64,000 nucleotides of DNA from assembly GCF_042100115.1 (NCBI RefSeq), contig NC_091272.1, positions 868,001 to 932,000 on the forward strand, read 5' to 3'. Shown in pieces: positions 1 through 11,614 of this stretch. Made by a program: the position numbers and the translations under genes. The notes beneath the pieces were generated by a model, which was not told the origin of the DNA, did no database searches, and was given only the letters and a program-made list of their open reading frames with translations. The stretch's first letter is position 1; each line of letters begins with the position of its first letter. The stretch comes from Alternaria dauci. Lineage: Eukaryota; Ascomycota; Dothideomycetes; Pleosporales; Pleosporaceae.

Positions 1-56
1 CCTCAGGATACCGCGGTCGCTCTCCTACCTCGTGCCCATCCGATGGCCTTTCGAGT

Positions 57-2144
57 ATGCCAGTCGCTCAATCGCCTACGCCCACTACAGAGATCGCTTC
101 AACAACGGCAACAGAGGGCAAGAAGAAGCATGGCAAATTCAGCTTCAAGTCAAAGAATCAGGACCGTCCCGCAAGCTCACACGAGCCTACTCACCAAGCA
201 TCGCCTCTACCACCGCTTACCCCTGTCAAGGCCGCAAAATTTCTAGGTGTCGACGCTGGCCCTATTAGGGTCCGGAGCAATTCTGAAGGCCGTCAGCCAC
301 AGCACAATGGTAGTGGTGGCGGCCCACCGGTGTTGCCCCCATCGACATGGCAAGCGTCTCCGCTGGTACCTTCATCTTCCAAGGGTGCGCCGAGTAGACA
401 GACCAAGTTCAAGGAAGAAGGCCTTGATCCTGATCCGTCTAAAGTCAAGAGCTTCTGGGCGAACAGCAACAGGAAAGCTCAGAAAATGTTAGGCTTACTC
501 CCATCTGTTGCATCTAGTTCTAAACGTGAAATCGATATGGAGCGCACCGCAGTTGTTTCTCTAGAAAGGCGTACAGAGGACGATACTGATACATATTACA
601 GTGGCGATTCTGAGCTTCATGAGCATCCCCGCTTGCTCCATCCGGCTGCGCGCAAAGCTCCCGAAACTCCTCCGAAAAGGCGAACGCGGAAGAAGGTTTC
701 CAAATCGCTCGATAGGATGGCGCCCATCACTGAGACGTCTCACGATGAGTTGCGCTCATCCTACCAGGTCAGCGAACAGAACCCTGAGCTAGGTGTTATC
801 TCCGAGTACGAACACTTCTGCCCTTCATCCAAGCCAGTACTGCCTCGGTTGTATACTGAGTCATTGCTCACATCTGATGTCAGGTACGAATTAGAAGAGG
901 ACGATCTCTCACCGTCAGACCAAGTCATACGAGAGAATGACGGAGATGAAGAAGAGCATTTTACAGCCCACCCTGGACAACAAGTTGACGCCAATCATGT
1001 TGGAGACCACCAGGCCACAGTATTCCGTCTCCGAGGCCCATTACAAACAGTCGAAGATCGTTTGCTCGATGAGGCGGAAGCTCAACTAGCCATCAGCAGG
1101 GCAAGACAAAACGAAAACGACGCGACAAGACTCAGGCTCGACACCCAATATGCTACTCTCAAGGCGTCAAACGAAATCATGAAGACTCAGTTCGCAGCCG
1201 CAAAGCAAAGCGTTGCCTCCGAGGAGCGCGAGCGCTTTGACGGCGCCGATAGCGAGGACGACGAAGACTTGGTCTCAATCTCCAGCAGTATCGATATAGA
1301 CGAAGAGCCTACTGTGCATGTCGCCGAGGTCATGACGTTCACGCGGATTACTCCCGGTATGGTCAAGCTTGTCGACATTCCCCCCAGGAAGAAGCCAGCT
1401 GTTCCAGCTGCGCCACTGCCTATGCTAGCCTCGTCTACCCAGATGGAGGCGCCTTCCAAGCCGGCCGGAACTTTCTTCTTCCAACACGACGAGAGGATCA
1501 GTCCATTCAACGAACGCAGTGAGCATGTGGAGGTGCGTAAGTATATCCTACCGGGTTTAAACGTAGCTAACAAGACCCAGCCGACAGCCATGACTGGTCA
1601 CCTTACCGCTAGGGGCTACAGCCGCCTCGACAAGGACAAGAAACCGAAGATGCCCCATGACGATTCACGTCTACTCGTCCAAGATTGGATGTCCACCTAC
1701 GATCACGCGAAACAACTCCCTGTCTCCGAACGTATCGATCCTGATGTTCTGGCTGATCAACAAATCCCGCCTGCTCCCTTGCCCAAAGACGATTGCTCAG
1801 TACCCCTACATCCTCCCTCGCGCCGATCACCACACCCACCCAGGTCGTCATCAAAAGAGCACTACTGTCTGAAGAACGGTCACATCTTCCACCCCATAAA
1901 TCTCAAGACTGTCCCTGATGAAGTTGCCATCAACAGCCTAGAAGTCCGACCTTACCTGCACACTGCCGTTGGCTACAAGCAGCACGTCTCTGTTCCTGTT
2001 TTCTGCGACCGGTGTGGTGAAGATGTCAAGGAGGAGCTCTGGGAGTGCGACATTGCTATCTGTCGTATGGGAGTCTGCAAGAAGTGTGCGGAAGATATGG
2101 AGCACGAGTGGCAGGAACGTGTGACTGATGCTTGGACTCGCTGA
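57..2144 (+). CDS. Uncharacterised protein with C-terminal Cys-rich motif
   Basis: A single open frame encodes about 695 residues, and I do not recognise the family. The N-terminal two thirds are rich in Ser, Pro and charged residues and look disordered, with a Lys-rich start and acidic stretches near residues 395-420. The last 60 residues hold a compact cysteine cluster (CDRCGED, then CDIAICRMGVCKKC), which suggests a small zinc-binding module. The frame is also open upstream to base 3, so the true start may lie outside the window and the gene may be 5' partial; the ATG at 57 is only the first one available. It converges on the BTB gene downstream. Coding status is supported by length and by the ordered cysteine spacing at the end. 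No function is assigned. Confidence 0.75.
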   Translation: MPVAQSPTPTTEIASTTATEGKKKHGKFSFKSKNQDRPASSHEPTHQASPLPPLTPVKAAKFLGVDAGPIRVRSNSEGRQPQHNGSGGGPPVLPPSTWQASPLVPSSSKGAPSRQTKFKEEGLDPDPSKVKSFWANSNRKAQKMLGLLPSVASSSKREIDMERTAVVSLERRTEDDTDTYYSGDSELHEHPRLLHPAARKAPETPPKRRTRKKVSKSLDRMAPITETSHDELRSSYQVSEQNPELGVISEYEHFCPSSKPVLPRLYTESLLTSDVRYELEEDDLSPSDQVIRENDGDEEEHFTAHPGQQVDANHVGDHQATVFRLRGPLQTVEDRLLDEAEAQLAISRARQNENDATRLRLDTQYATLKASNEIMKTQFAAAKQSVASEERERFDGADSEDDEDLVSISSSIDIDEEPTVHVAEVMTFTRITPGMVKLVDIPPRKKPAVPAAPLPMLASSTQMEAPSKPAGTFFFQHDERISPFNERSEHVEVRKYILPGLNVANKTQPTAMTGHLTARGYSRLDKDKKPKMPHDDSRLLVQDWMSTYDHAKQLPVSERIDPDVLADQQIPPAPLPKDDCSVPLHPPSRRSPHPPRSSSKEHYCLKNGHIFHPINLKTVPDEVAINSLEVRPYLHTAVGYKQHVSVPVFCDRCGEDVKEELWECDIAICRMGVCKKCAEDMEHEWQERVTDAWTR

Positions 2145-2454
2145 TGGTTGTTGTCGCGCAGCGCCTACTAGAGCTCAAGGGGTAGGGGTACGTGCATGAA
2201 GGGGGCCGATGCTGTAATACTTTCATGGGATGTATAGTAGTAATGAGTTCACGATATACATACTCGACGATCAGCGTACTTCAGATAAGACGAAGTTCAT
2301 TTTCTCTATTACTGCGCCAACTTTTCCTGATCCGAGACCAAAGTAGTCCTGCAGTGTCAGGCTTTCCCGTACATCCACCCTTGATTTTCAGGCCCTCGGA
2401 TTGTCTCAAAAGCCTCGAGAAAAGACGTGTGTTGAAGTGGACCGTCAAGCCATC

Positions 2455-3772
2455 TCAGCCGCGGCTCTCGTTCTTGCCTGCCAGAACATCCGTCTCGCCG
2501 TTTTGCTCCTCCTTGACAGCCACTTCCTTCTTCACCTGTCCACTACCATGACCATGCTCCTTTCCGAACTCGCTTGCCGCCACTCCGCCCTGCGCCATAC
2601 CGCTCTGTCCAGTCGGCTTAGGGGTTGCAAAGTAGGCATTGACAGGCATCAACTGCACACCACCCTGCAGTCCGTGGATGAACTCGCTCCTCAACTCTGT
2701 ATGTTCATCAAAGAGCCTATCCCACGCAACTTTGAGCGGTACCGAAAAGTTTGGTGGTACTGATAAGGATCGAGCGATAATGGCGTTGGGATTAGAGGGG
2801 TGGTAGCGAGACCAGTTCATGACGAGGACGTCTAGGAGGAGTTTGCGGAGAGGCGAAGGGGTGAGGACTGTCGTTGACGAAGTCGTTGGTGATGGTGAGG
2901 TTTCCTTCCATACATAGTCCATGAGTGAGGGCGTGAGAGCAAAGTAGACGCCAATGCCTGTGTAGATGTGAGATATGGCGTGGTTCATGAAGGAAATGGC
3001 ACCGAGACGTTGGGCGAGGAGCCAGGCGTGTATAGAGGGTGGGATGAACTCCGTCTGGTTCATGACTTGCGGAGGCGGAGGTGGTGGCATGAGGGTAGGC
3101 ATGTGGCTTGGTAGAGGAGTGGTCTGGATATGTCCGTTGCTGCTTGTGCGTGGGATATTGGAAGATGGTTGGCGGGGTGTTGCAGTAGTATTTGAGCCGG
3201 GAGTGATCGATTTTGGGACAGCTGTCAACGGGCGATAATGGGGGTGGATTGTCGGTGCCCATGCGTCGACATTAGCTGGATATGAGTCCTTGTAGATGAA
3301 TTTTAGGAAGAGACCAAAGATAACCGGGTCCACTTCTGGCAGCCTGATGACACTTTCTTCGTTGCCCATATCTTCTTTTGCACCCTCTTTCTCGGTAGGC
3401 TCCTCGTCTTTGTCTTTGTCCTTGGCCTCTACCACAAGCTTGACTTCGGCCTCCTCGCCCTCATCGGAAAGACACAATTTACGCTTCTTGCTAGTCGTGC
3501 TGAGGTTCGCGATTTTGTGGCGGAGATAGAGAGAGTGAACGCAGAGTAGAGAGACAGGGAGGGTATAAGTGCAGTACAAAGAGTGTTGGCCGACAACTAC
3601 AGTGACTGATTTGCCCTGGATCCTAGATTCTAGGATTAGACAAGTCACCGGAGGCTACAACATGAGCTACTTACATGTCTAAGAACATGTCTGAATGAGA
3701 CGTTGGTGGTGGAGAAGTCGTGCCATGCCCTGCTGGCAGTGGGGCAGGCGGTTGTTGCGTAGTGTTACCCAT
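2455..3772 (-). CDS. BTB/POZ domain protein
   Basis: Two exons on the minus strand, 3772..3675 and 3622..2455, give about 421 residues. The 52-bp intron has donor GTAAGT and acceptor CTAG, and phase is kept (AT plus G restores a Met codon). After splicing, a Pro/Ser-rich leader runs into IQGKSVTVVVG, the usual first strand of fungal BTB domains. The later LPEVDPVIFGLFLKFIY segment is the typical BTB helix pair. A Lys/Glu-rich insert separates the two halves of the domain. The C-terminal half is Pro-rich and then ends in a low-complexity charged tail. BTB domains mediate dimerisation and Cul3 or transcription-factor contacts; the actual partner cannot be told. It lies next to a second BTB gene on the same strand. 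Confidence 0.8.
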
Positions 3773-4063
3773 GTTGGTATTTGCGGTTGGCAAATTTGAT
3801 GAGAAGTAACAAGAGTCACTGTCGACAAAGACGCTTTTGAAGATGGTAGGTGTGCAATAAGGTACCCGACTAACGCGGCGCTAGTCCGCGAGAGGTGAGA
3901 GTGAGAGATACCTTTACTTCGAACGCACTTCAGGGTGCCAGAAGAACGAATGGCAAACCAGCACAGACATGAATATAAGCATTTACTACTAAGACGCATG
4001 TTTTAGTGAGCTCTACTATCGGTCATGATCCATGTAAGATCTTTCGAGCTATATCATAGATTC

Positions 4064-4794
4064 TCACGACATTTCCACATCCAGCTCGTTGTGGGTTGTC
4101 TTCTCGGCCTCTTCTAAGTAACTCTCGATCTTCAAATTTGCATTTCCAGTACCTAGACGGAATAGCAGACCACGTTCGAGTTCTGAGGCCTTCCCAAATA
4201 ACTCAATCCATGTCGACTGTGCATGCCATCTGCAGTGGTTCTTCCAGTTCAAGGATACGAAGTCTAGTACCCAACGACGGAGCGCAGACTTTTCGGTAGT
4301 GTTCTGCCAGATGTATCCAATTTCTCGAGGATAGACGAGCAATTCGTTGACTGAATAGATGCTGTAGATATCCCGCATAGCAGCATTCTTGAAGTCCGTA
4401 GCAAGGAGTCGATCACCAAGCACCCAGAAATGAAAGCTGTCGCATATTCCATCGTCCATCGGTGTATGAACCCGCAAGGTCGCGAAATATAGCCAATGTA
4501 AGAATGCTTCGAAGACTCCTGGGTGAAAATCACGTAGTGTAATCTTGTTCTCGGTTTCTTCTTTGTATGGTCCGTTGCAGGCGGCTTGAAAGAACTCCGA
4601 GTGGTGGCTTAGAAGGGCTTTGGGGATAACCCAATTCTTTGTACGTACTCCATCGCTAACGACGACTTCCATTCCGGGTCCTTGGATGCTATGCGTTATT
4701 AGTCGGTCGTCGTCGAGTTTGTGAACGCGTCTCACAGTGACATAAGTGTCTTCAGGCGCTGATCTTCTGCCATCTTATCGCTTGTCGAGGCCAT
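4064..4794 (-). CDS. BTB/POZ domain protein
   Basis: The uninterrupted frame has no good ATG. A strong short intron explains this: exons 4794..4736 and 4688..4064 flank a 47-bp intron with donor GTGAGA, branch-like CTAAT and acceptor CATAG. The spliced protein of about 227 residues begins MASTSDKMAED. The BTB fold is seen in the VVVSDG strand, the SHHSEFFQAACNG segment and the FEAFLHWLYF helix. The remainder looks like the helical region that follows BTB in the small ascomycete BTB proteins. There is no Kelch, zinc finger or other partner domain. It is the tandem neighbour of the BTB gene at 2455-3772, but the two are too different to be a recent duplication. Function unknown. Confidence 0.85.
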
Positions 4795-5332
4795 GCCTTC
4801 TCAGTCAGTGTGCATCTTATCAGTTAGAGTGAAGGACTCACTTACTAATTACGTAGCAAAGTTGCGCTCCACAACTGTATATGCTTACTGATAGCGTCTC
4901 GGGGTGTAGCAGGTCAGTAATGCTACAAGCTATCGTCAAGGTAAGGCGCTAGGAGAGAAGCGAAGGTAGCATTATGGGAAGAATTTTATCGGTTAGCGGT
5001 GATCTGGAGCCCGTGGAAAACCCGATGAAAGAGTGACGGTGATGAAACAATTGCGCGATGAGAGTGCAAGCAAGCAGGCATACACAACTGGAGGGATGAG
5101 TAAATCGGTGGAAGTATTATTGGACTATGCTACATGGCTGCCCGTGTAAGATGTTGTGATGTCAATCAAGGGTATTCAGGAACCACGAAGTCAACCATGA
5201 TCGTAGTTCTGCGATTGCGAACAATCCTTTCATGTAAATCGTGAAGCGCCCATCTAGTTCCTAAAATCTAGACAAGAACAGCAAAAACATCCCGATCGTC
5301 GTCAGAAAAGACTCGTGTCTAGAGACAATCGC
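4795..5332. other. Intergenic, no gene seen
   Basis: About 540 bases lie between the start of the minus-strand BTB gene and the stop of the minus-strand sugar transporter. They should hold the BTB promoter and the transporter 3' end. I see no ORF with coding character and no RNA gene. Confidence 0.6.
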
Positions 5333-7064
5333 TTAAACTTTAGGCTCCACGTTGACATCCTCTACACCATGGCGGGCAACCTTGACGTTGCCGGCCTCAA
5401 TATCGCGAGTAACACGGTCAAGACGAGACTCAATCTTGCCAGCCTTCCAGGCAGGGAGACCGGAGTCAAAGACGTCGTCCATTTCCTCGAGAGTCTTGCC
5501 CTTGGTCTCCGGAGCGGTCAAGAACATGTGAATGAAGGCAACGGCGTTGAAGGTACCAAAGATCATGTACATCTTCCAGTTGATCGACCATAGGAGAGGA
5601 GGAACGGCAAATGCGAGAATACAGTTCCAGGTCCAGTTGGAGGCAGTAGCGAGAGATACAGCCTTCGCACGGACCTTGGCAGGGAAGATCTCAGACGGGT
5701 AAGTCCAGGAAGTGGGACCCCAGGTAGTCGCAAAGGTGGCGACGAAGAGGTATGAGCAAGCGACAATGGCCTTGGAGACGGCGCTGTGCTCGCGGGGAAC
5801 GACCCAGGAGATATCACGATCAGTAGAGTCTGGGTTAGGGTTGCCGTAAGATGCTTGCAGTGCACCGGTGGTGTAGAGCCAGACAGCCATCAAGAACGAT
5901 CCACACAGCAGAGCTGGGCGACGACCAAATTTATCGAGGTAGAGGATAGCTGGCAGGGTCATGGCGACGTTGATGATGTACTGGATCGAGGCGGTGAGAA
6001 GCTCATCAGCAATACCAGCTCCACGCATAATGAAGACGATGTAGTACCTTAGAGTTTGTCAGTACGTACGACATGAACAGTTGGTGCAAAGGGCTGACCT
6101 ACATCATAATGTTCATACCACAAAGCTGAGACCACATCTGGATGGACATGCCGAGAATGACGCGCTTGACAATGCGGGGCTTGACCAGGGCAGCGAAGCT
6201 GGTCTCGGCAACCTCACGCTCGAAAGCGAGGGCCTCTTCGATTTCCTTGTACTCTGCGAGAACCTTGGGGTGGTTGACGTCGCCGCCGCCGTGGAGATTG
6301 GCGAGAACCTGAAGGGCCTCTTCCCATCGGTCCTTGGAGGCGAGCCATCGAGGAGAGCGAGGGAAGAAGAAGAAGCCGACTAAGAGGATAGCGCCTGGAA
6401 CAGCTTGAACGCCCCATGGGATTCTGAAAGCTGCAGTGCTCTGGTTCGGGTTGTTGACACCACCATCGACGAAAGAGCAGCCATACTGGATGAAGTACTG
6501 AATAAGGATACCCCAAGTGATTGCCTTCCCTGGAGTTAGTGCACATCTCATAGGAGTCTCAAGAACTTGCGTACCCATTGTTGCAGTGAAACCACACGAC
6601 CTCGAATTTCCTTGGGAGCAATCTCGGCCTGGTAAACAGGAACGATGGCAGAGCAAATACCAATGGCGTAACCGCCAACAGCACGGCCGACACAGAGAAG
6701 GGCGACGCCGTTGGCGGCGGCCTGCAGGATAGCGCCAATGATCCAGATGAGGGCGGCGATCTGAACAGCGTTCCTACGCGACAGGCGATCGGCGAGGAAG
6801 GACGAGGACAGGGCACCGACAAGAGAACCCGCTGGCATCGACGCGGTAATACCACCTTGGCGAGTACCGCTGGGGTTCCCGAAGTAGTTCTTGTAAGCTG
6901 GGGTACCCAACGCGCCAGACATCGACGAGATGTCGAAACCGAAGAGGATACCACCAAGAGCGGCAAAGCCGCAAATGGCGTAGACGTTGTAGATCTGTGG
7001 GAACTATAGAGACATTGTTAGGGGGGTACTTAGAAGCCGTTGCGACTCGCAAACTTACCTTCAT
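5333..7064 (-). CDS. MFS monosaccharide transporter (sugar porter family)
   Basis: Four exons on the minus strand (7064..7059, 7003..6575, 6524..6103, 6047..5333) join in phase to about 523 residues. The first coding exon is only ATG AAG. Sugar porter marks are clear: GGILFGFD in the first membrane helix, the loop motif DRLSRRNA, the PROSITE-like stretch GRAVGGYAIGICSAIVPVYQ followed by RGRVVSLQQW, LDKFGRRPA after helix 8 and the PETKGKTLEEMD end. Twelve membrane helices are expected for the family and the hydrophobic pattern agrees. It should import hexoses or related monosaccharides across the plasma membrane by proton symport; the substrate cannot be named from sequence. Several SYGGRG matches lie upstream. 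All three introns are 50-55 bp with good GT/AG borders. Confidence 0.92.
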
Positions 7065-10000
7065 CTTGCCAAGTGGTCGTGACCAGTGTGGACGGACAAA
7101 GTGATGGGCCGGATTAGAGGAGAGGAGAGAGAATGGAGTCAGGGTGTTTGTTTTATAATTTCAAGAGCGCAACAGGGCGCGTGATCCAGATCGAGTCTAG
7201 GCTGTGCAGGATGGCGAGGTCTTGATATTCACTCTTGCGCTCTCTGCCGCCCGCTGGTAGCCTTAGCGAACACAGACCGGGGTCTCTGCATATGAAAGCA
7301 CTGTGATCCCGCAAACGAACGTTGTTCAGGGCGTGTGCAGATCCTACAGAAAACCGGTAAGATGTCCTGGGGTAGTGCTTGGTTGGCCCGCCCCCAGGGT
7401 GGTGTGCATAGCGGCGTCCAATAGGAATAGATATCGAGACGACGTTGCTGTCCAACACACTGGCACCGTGTACTCCGGTCTTATAGGGTTGCAACAGCGA
7501 AGCTTCGAGGGTGTGGAAGACAGTCATGCTGTGAAACACCCCCCGCTCTGATAGGTGTACCACGCCGCGGATGCAGAGACAAGGACACGAGAATCGGTAT
7601 GGCTAATTTGATTGTCACTTACCAGATCAGGCTTTGGAAAATCTCGCAGACCATGAGCTCTGGCATCGAGCCGCCCCCAGAACCAAGTCCTCGGTTAGGC
7701 TGCGTGCAGAGGATCGAATTTACACGCGCCCCAAGCAGTTTTCGCGATTTCCATGACATCGAACGGAAAGATAGTCCGAAGCACGCATCCTGCGGTCTGG
7801 GCGAAGGCGCGGCATTGCATGATCATCTCACGATCCAAATGAGAGTGGCATCCTGGAGACGTCCACGGTAGCAGCCCAGTCATCGTCGGGTGTCCATTAA
7901 TCTGGTGAGCTATCCTTGTGTTTGTTTCCCATAATTCTGACGATGATTGTGACCACAGGACGTGTCTGGGATGCTGAGACCTTGGAGCTGAGATGGTGTG
8001 AGGAAGGAGGGTCGCGATCGACCAGGAGGCGGGAGGCGCCAAGCGTGCAGCGGCAGCGCCAACCCGTTGCAACCCCAGCCCTCGGCTGCCTTTGTTCCGC
8101 ACTAGAAGAACCAACAACAGCTAACACTCTGACAAGAGCATGCAGCATGGCTCAGGCGCGTTCCGGTAGCGGCTGTCCACAGGAACAGAGCGCGTCAAGT
8201 ACCGCTTCCAGCGATACAGCCGACAAGGCCTTCCGCAGACCAGCCACGAATACGAAGACCTTGTCGCTGACTGGCACGCGTGGCAGCTCCGTTCCATACG
8301 CAGATGGTGGCCAAATCGACATCGACTCAAGAGAGCTTGTCGTCCAATGTGCGGGGTTCGGTAAGGATTGGTGAAGGGTTACCTGCATCTCCAGGGTTCC
8401 TAGGCGTCTCCAAAATCATCGCGCGAATGAGCATAAACAACTTCAGATTGCGAGACCGAAACCGAGCGTTGTGTCCGGCGAGCGGCCTTTTCTCCATCAG
8501 GTGGTGAGATCCGGTAATTAAAATCTGTTTTCCTCACGTCTTAGCCTTTGCAAGACGTACGACACGCCATCGCCGCACGAGCATGCTTTTTTCGGAATCA
8601 GTTTGCGTTGGTGAGATCTCAGCACCTCTTGCATATGTCCGGGCGTTCTCTTAATGTTACCATTCTGCCTTCAATCTGACAGGTTATAAGACCAGCTAGC
8701 TGGAGTCGTAGTCTGTACTGTTTGATTCTAAAAGGCTGTTCACTTCCTAGCCTGCGCTGCAAGGCCCTACGACGCAGGTAAGGGATGGGATGTTACGGAA
8801 CCAGAGACGACTAGGCGAGTCGTGCACAGAGGTCGTGGAGTGCAACTAGCAGTCGGCGGTTCAATGGTGTCTTGAAAGGGTCGTAGAGGTTTGCTACCAA
8901 CTGCACAGCCTGTGCTCCTCTTTAGTACGTTAGCGCGGTACGATGATAAGCTCACCTTCACCGGTCGTCCCTAACGTGGGTTGCGAATGCATTTGCCAGT
9001 ATCTGAGAGGTTCAGATCTAGGAGAGGAGAGAGGAGAGGAAGACGAACCGGACTTTGATTATCTATTCGGGAGTCTCGGAAGATACATCGCAACGGCGGA
9101 TAGCACAGTGCACGGCCAACGTTTACTGACAGGAACACAACTTCACCCTGGAATCCCGAGCGCAGACTCTTATTATAATTTGAGTATAAGACGTCACAGG
9201 CTGGTGGTGCGTCACATCCAATAGGATATCTCGCAAAACCTCGCCCGATTCGGCATAGGCATTGATCATTCAGCTGTTCCTGAGCTGACCGAGCCTCCAA
9301 AGCAGACCAAAGTAGGCTGTTCTCTTCGTCATCTGGCTGATGCGGGCCATTCAAGGCATAGAGAAGATATTCTGTCTTCGTCGTTGCTATTCGGAAAGAC
9401 TCCGGATCCGCTGGGCATGCAATACGGGCCAAGTCAGGAACTTCCACGCTGCGTTGTTGCAACATTCTATTCGTACGTCACATGCGAAATTCTTAAACGA
9501 ATCTGGACTGTCTGTCTGCTCTCTTGGTCAATTCTTGGCCTCCTGATAGTATCCTCAACTTCCGCCTTCTTCGTCTACTCGCGCTTCCGCGCCGTCTATA
9601 CTACAAATCTAGAATCTTTCCCGGAACACATCCCTTAAATTTGCATATTCGCCTTCTGCTGTCCCCACGCTCATCTATCGAAAAAGTAGACGGGCCACCT
9701 CTCAGCTGCCAACCTCGAGCCTTTTGCTTCTTATTCGCTGCGCATCAACTGCAAGCGAACCAGTAGCACCGCACTACCGCCCACCACCTCCCAATCGCAA
9801 CGCGCATCACAGCATCTGCATACTTATAGCTTCATCACAGACCAACCTCATCTTGGAACGCGATGTCCTCGGGTCGCACCGTACCCAAACTTCATCGTTG
9901 CCTTCCCAGTTGGGCCTTGACCACCGGGCTGGTGGAGATGCTGGAGTGATACTTGCGTATGAGATCGCGTGGGTGGACCTGCTGACGTGTGCAGCTGCCC

Positions 10001-11034
10001 TCGCTATATACATGACGAGACGATATATATCCCCAGGTACTCGTGAGCATATACTGCGCATCATCTTCACGATAACAGCAAGCTCACTGTGAGCATCAGA
10101 CCGCCTATCCGACACTGAACCGCCATCTTCCCCGTCGTCTTTTGGGATTACTGTGGCAAGCCGCACAAACCTGTCAGCACGCGCATAACGGACCGCAGCT
10201 CGTGCTAGTCTTACCAACTGCCACGACGTTTTGTATCACTGGCTATCTACGACGGCACACCGCAGCCATCCTGCATCCGAAGTTCCCGTTGGTGGTCCAA
10301 AGAGGCAACAACAATTCTGCATCGCGCACTTCTATATTGGGAAATAGACGTGGGGTTCTCAGCTGGCATAGGCAATACCAGGGTCTCTGAGTGGAGACCT
10401 GCATAAGCGGTGAACTACACCGTACATCAGTCCATGAAAGTTGAAGAAAGAGAAGGCAGAAGTTCTGTTGCAGGGGTCATTTCGATATATCATACGAATA
10501 CGATGGCCCATGAGCGACGTACCATCTAGTATACCACAAAGTATTTCGCCCTCAGCATCTTTACGAATTCCTTCGCCCCCTTGTCATTGTCGATACCAAC
10601 ATAGCAACATACTCTACAAGCCAAATACACTCTCGGCGTAGGATTTCTGGAGCCATCATGCCGCATCACATCACCAACTGCGTGTTTGCTCGTACAAGTC
10701 TGACGACCTGCGACGTCTTTGTTATGGCTTTAGCACACTTGGGTCCAGGAGCGGGTCTGTCACCAGAAGAATTTATAGCGGCTGCAAGTCCATGGTTCCT
10801 CGACGCCGAGACAGTCTGGTGGCGCAAGTTCCTCAACGGCACAGGATGAGGATCATGTCGTTACAATGTGATCAGGAAACAAGCCGCCGAACAGCAATAT
10901 TGGCAGCAAGACTTCACAAGAATGGCCACGGCTGACTGAAGCATTCAGAGAGACGATCGGGGACTGGTATACGAGGCAACACCTCTTGTTATCTGGCTTT
11001 GCTTGGGACGTTTTCTCCTAGGAAATGACCAGGT
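7065..11034. other. About 4 kb without a supportable gene
   Basis: Apart from the proximal transporter promoter, this stretch holds only short frames with no family features, good start context or matching splice signals. The longest, near 7916-8374 (+), 8971-9465 (-) and 9807-10217 (-), look like chance frames. A pyrimidine-rich stretch near 9640-9800 resembles a fungal 5' leader. A frame at 10658-10849 (+) ends in a plausible peptide (FLDAETVWWRKFLNGTG) but could not be linked to other exons. A noncoding RNA, a fast-evolving gene or the remains of a gene are possible. Confidence 0.5.
7277..7546. promoter_or_regulatory. Cluster of CreA-like sites upstream of the sugar transporter
   Basis: Four matches to the CreA/Mig1 core 5'-SYGGRG-3' fall within 270 bases upstream of the transporter: CCGGGG at 7277-7282 (+), CTGGGG at 7367-7372 (+), CTGGGG at 7392-7397 (-) and GCGGGG at 7541-7546 (-). 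CreA sites in pairs are the usual route of glucose repression of sugar uptake genes. The motif is short and degenerate, so chance matches are possible. Confidence 0.35.
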
Positions 11035-11614
11035 CTAGTACGGTGCCTTCAACACAGCATGCACATACGTCTTGGTGCAATCACTCGCATTGCCTCTCCA
11101 GCTCAATACCTCCTGACTCAAGTCACCCTCGCAAATCGTCCAACCCTCTCTTTGGCCATCCACAGTCAGCAGGTATCCATCATCCAGCGCGATATTACCC
11201 GCGGGCTGGACCGAGGCAAGGAACTGTAGCTCGGATCCAGTCGTCACGACGGTGCTGTTGAATTGTTTGTACTCGGTGGTGCTGAAGGGTGCTAGGGCGA
11301 TGGTGGATAACGTTCCGTCTGTGAGGGTAAAGTTGGGCAGAGAGCCATAACCAGGTCCTGTTAGGCGGAGAAGGAGGGCTGGTTGGTGGAAGGGATCCTG
11401 GATAGTCGTTAGACAAAATGATCTTTTGTTTCATGGGGTTGGCATCACGACTTACGAAGAGTGAAGTGGCGGAGACGGCTTTGAGTTGAGAAGTGTTCGC
11501 ACTGGGGTCTATTTGCGATGTGGTGACGAGCAGGAAGTTTGTGAGATTTGTAGGCAGTGCTGTGCAGAGCGATGCGCCTGTGATGGCGAAAGAGACGAGG
11601 GATGAGAATCGCAT
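11035..11614 (-). CDS. Small secreted protein, possibly PhiA-like
   Basis: Two exons, 11614..11456 and 11397..11035, with donor GTAAGT and acceptor ATCCAG in phase 0, give about 173 residues. Residues 1-20 are a clear signal peptide (MRFSSLVSFAITGASLCTALP). The mature part has several Asn-X-Ser/Thr sites and only two cysteines near the end (WTICEGD and NASDCTKT), which could pair. The arrangement recalls the fungal cell-wall PhiA / IgE-binding protein group, a tentative likeness from length and cysteine placement only. It probably acts outside the cell or in the wall. The frame at 11759-12208 upstream on the same strand does not look like part of it. Confidence 0.75.

Noticed and set aside
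7916..8374. 152-codon plus frame
   Set aside because: Overlaps equally long minus frames and has no recognisable feature.
8971..9465. 164-codon minus frame
   Set aside because: Composition looks random, and no family feature or splice partner was found.
9807..10217. 136-codon minus frame
   Set aside because: No signal peptide, domain or splice partner; could be chance.
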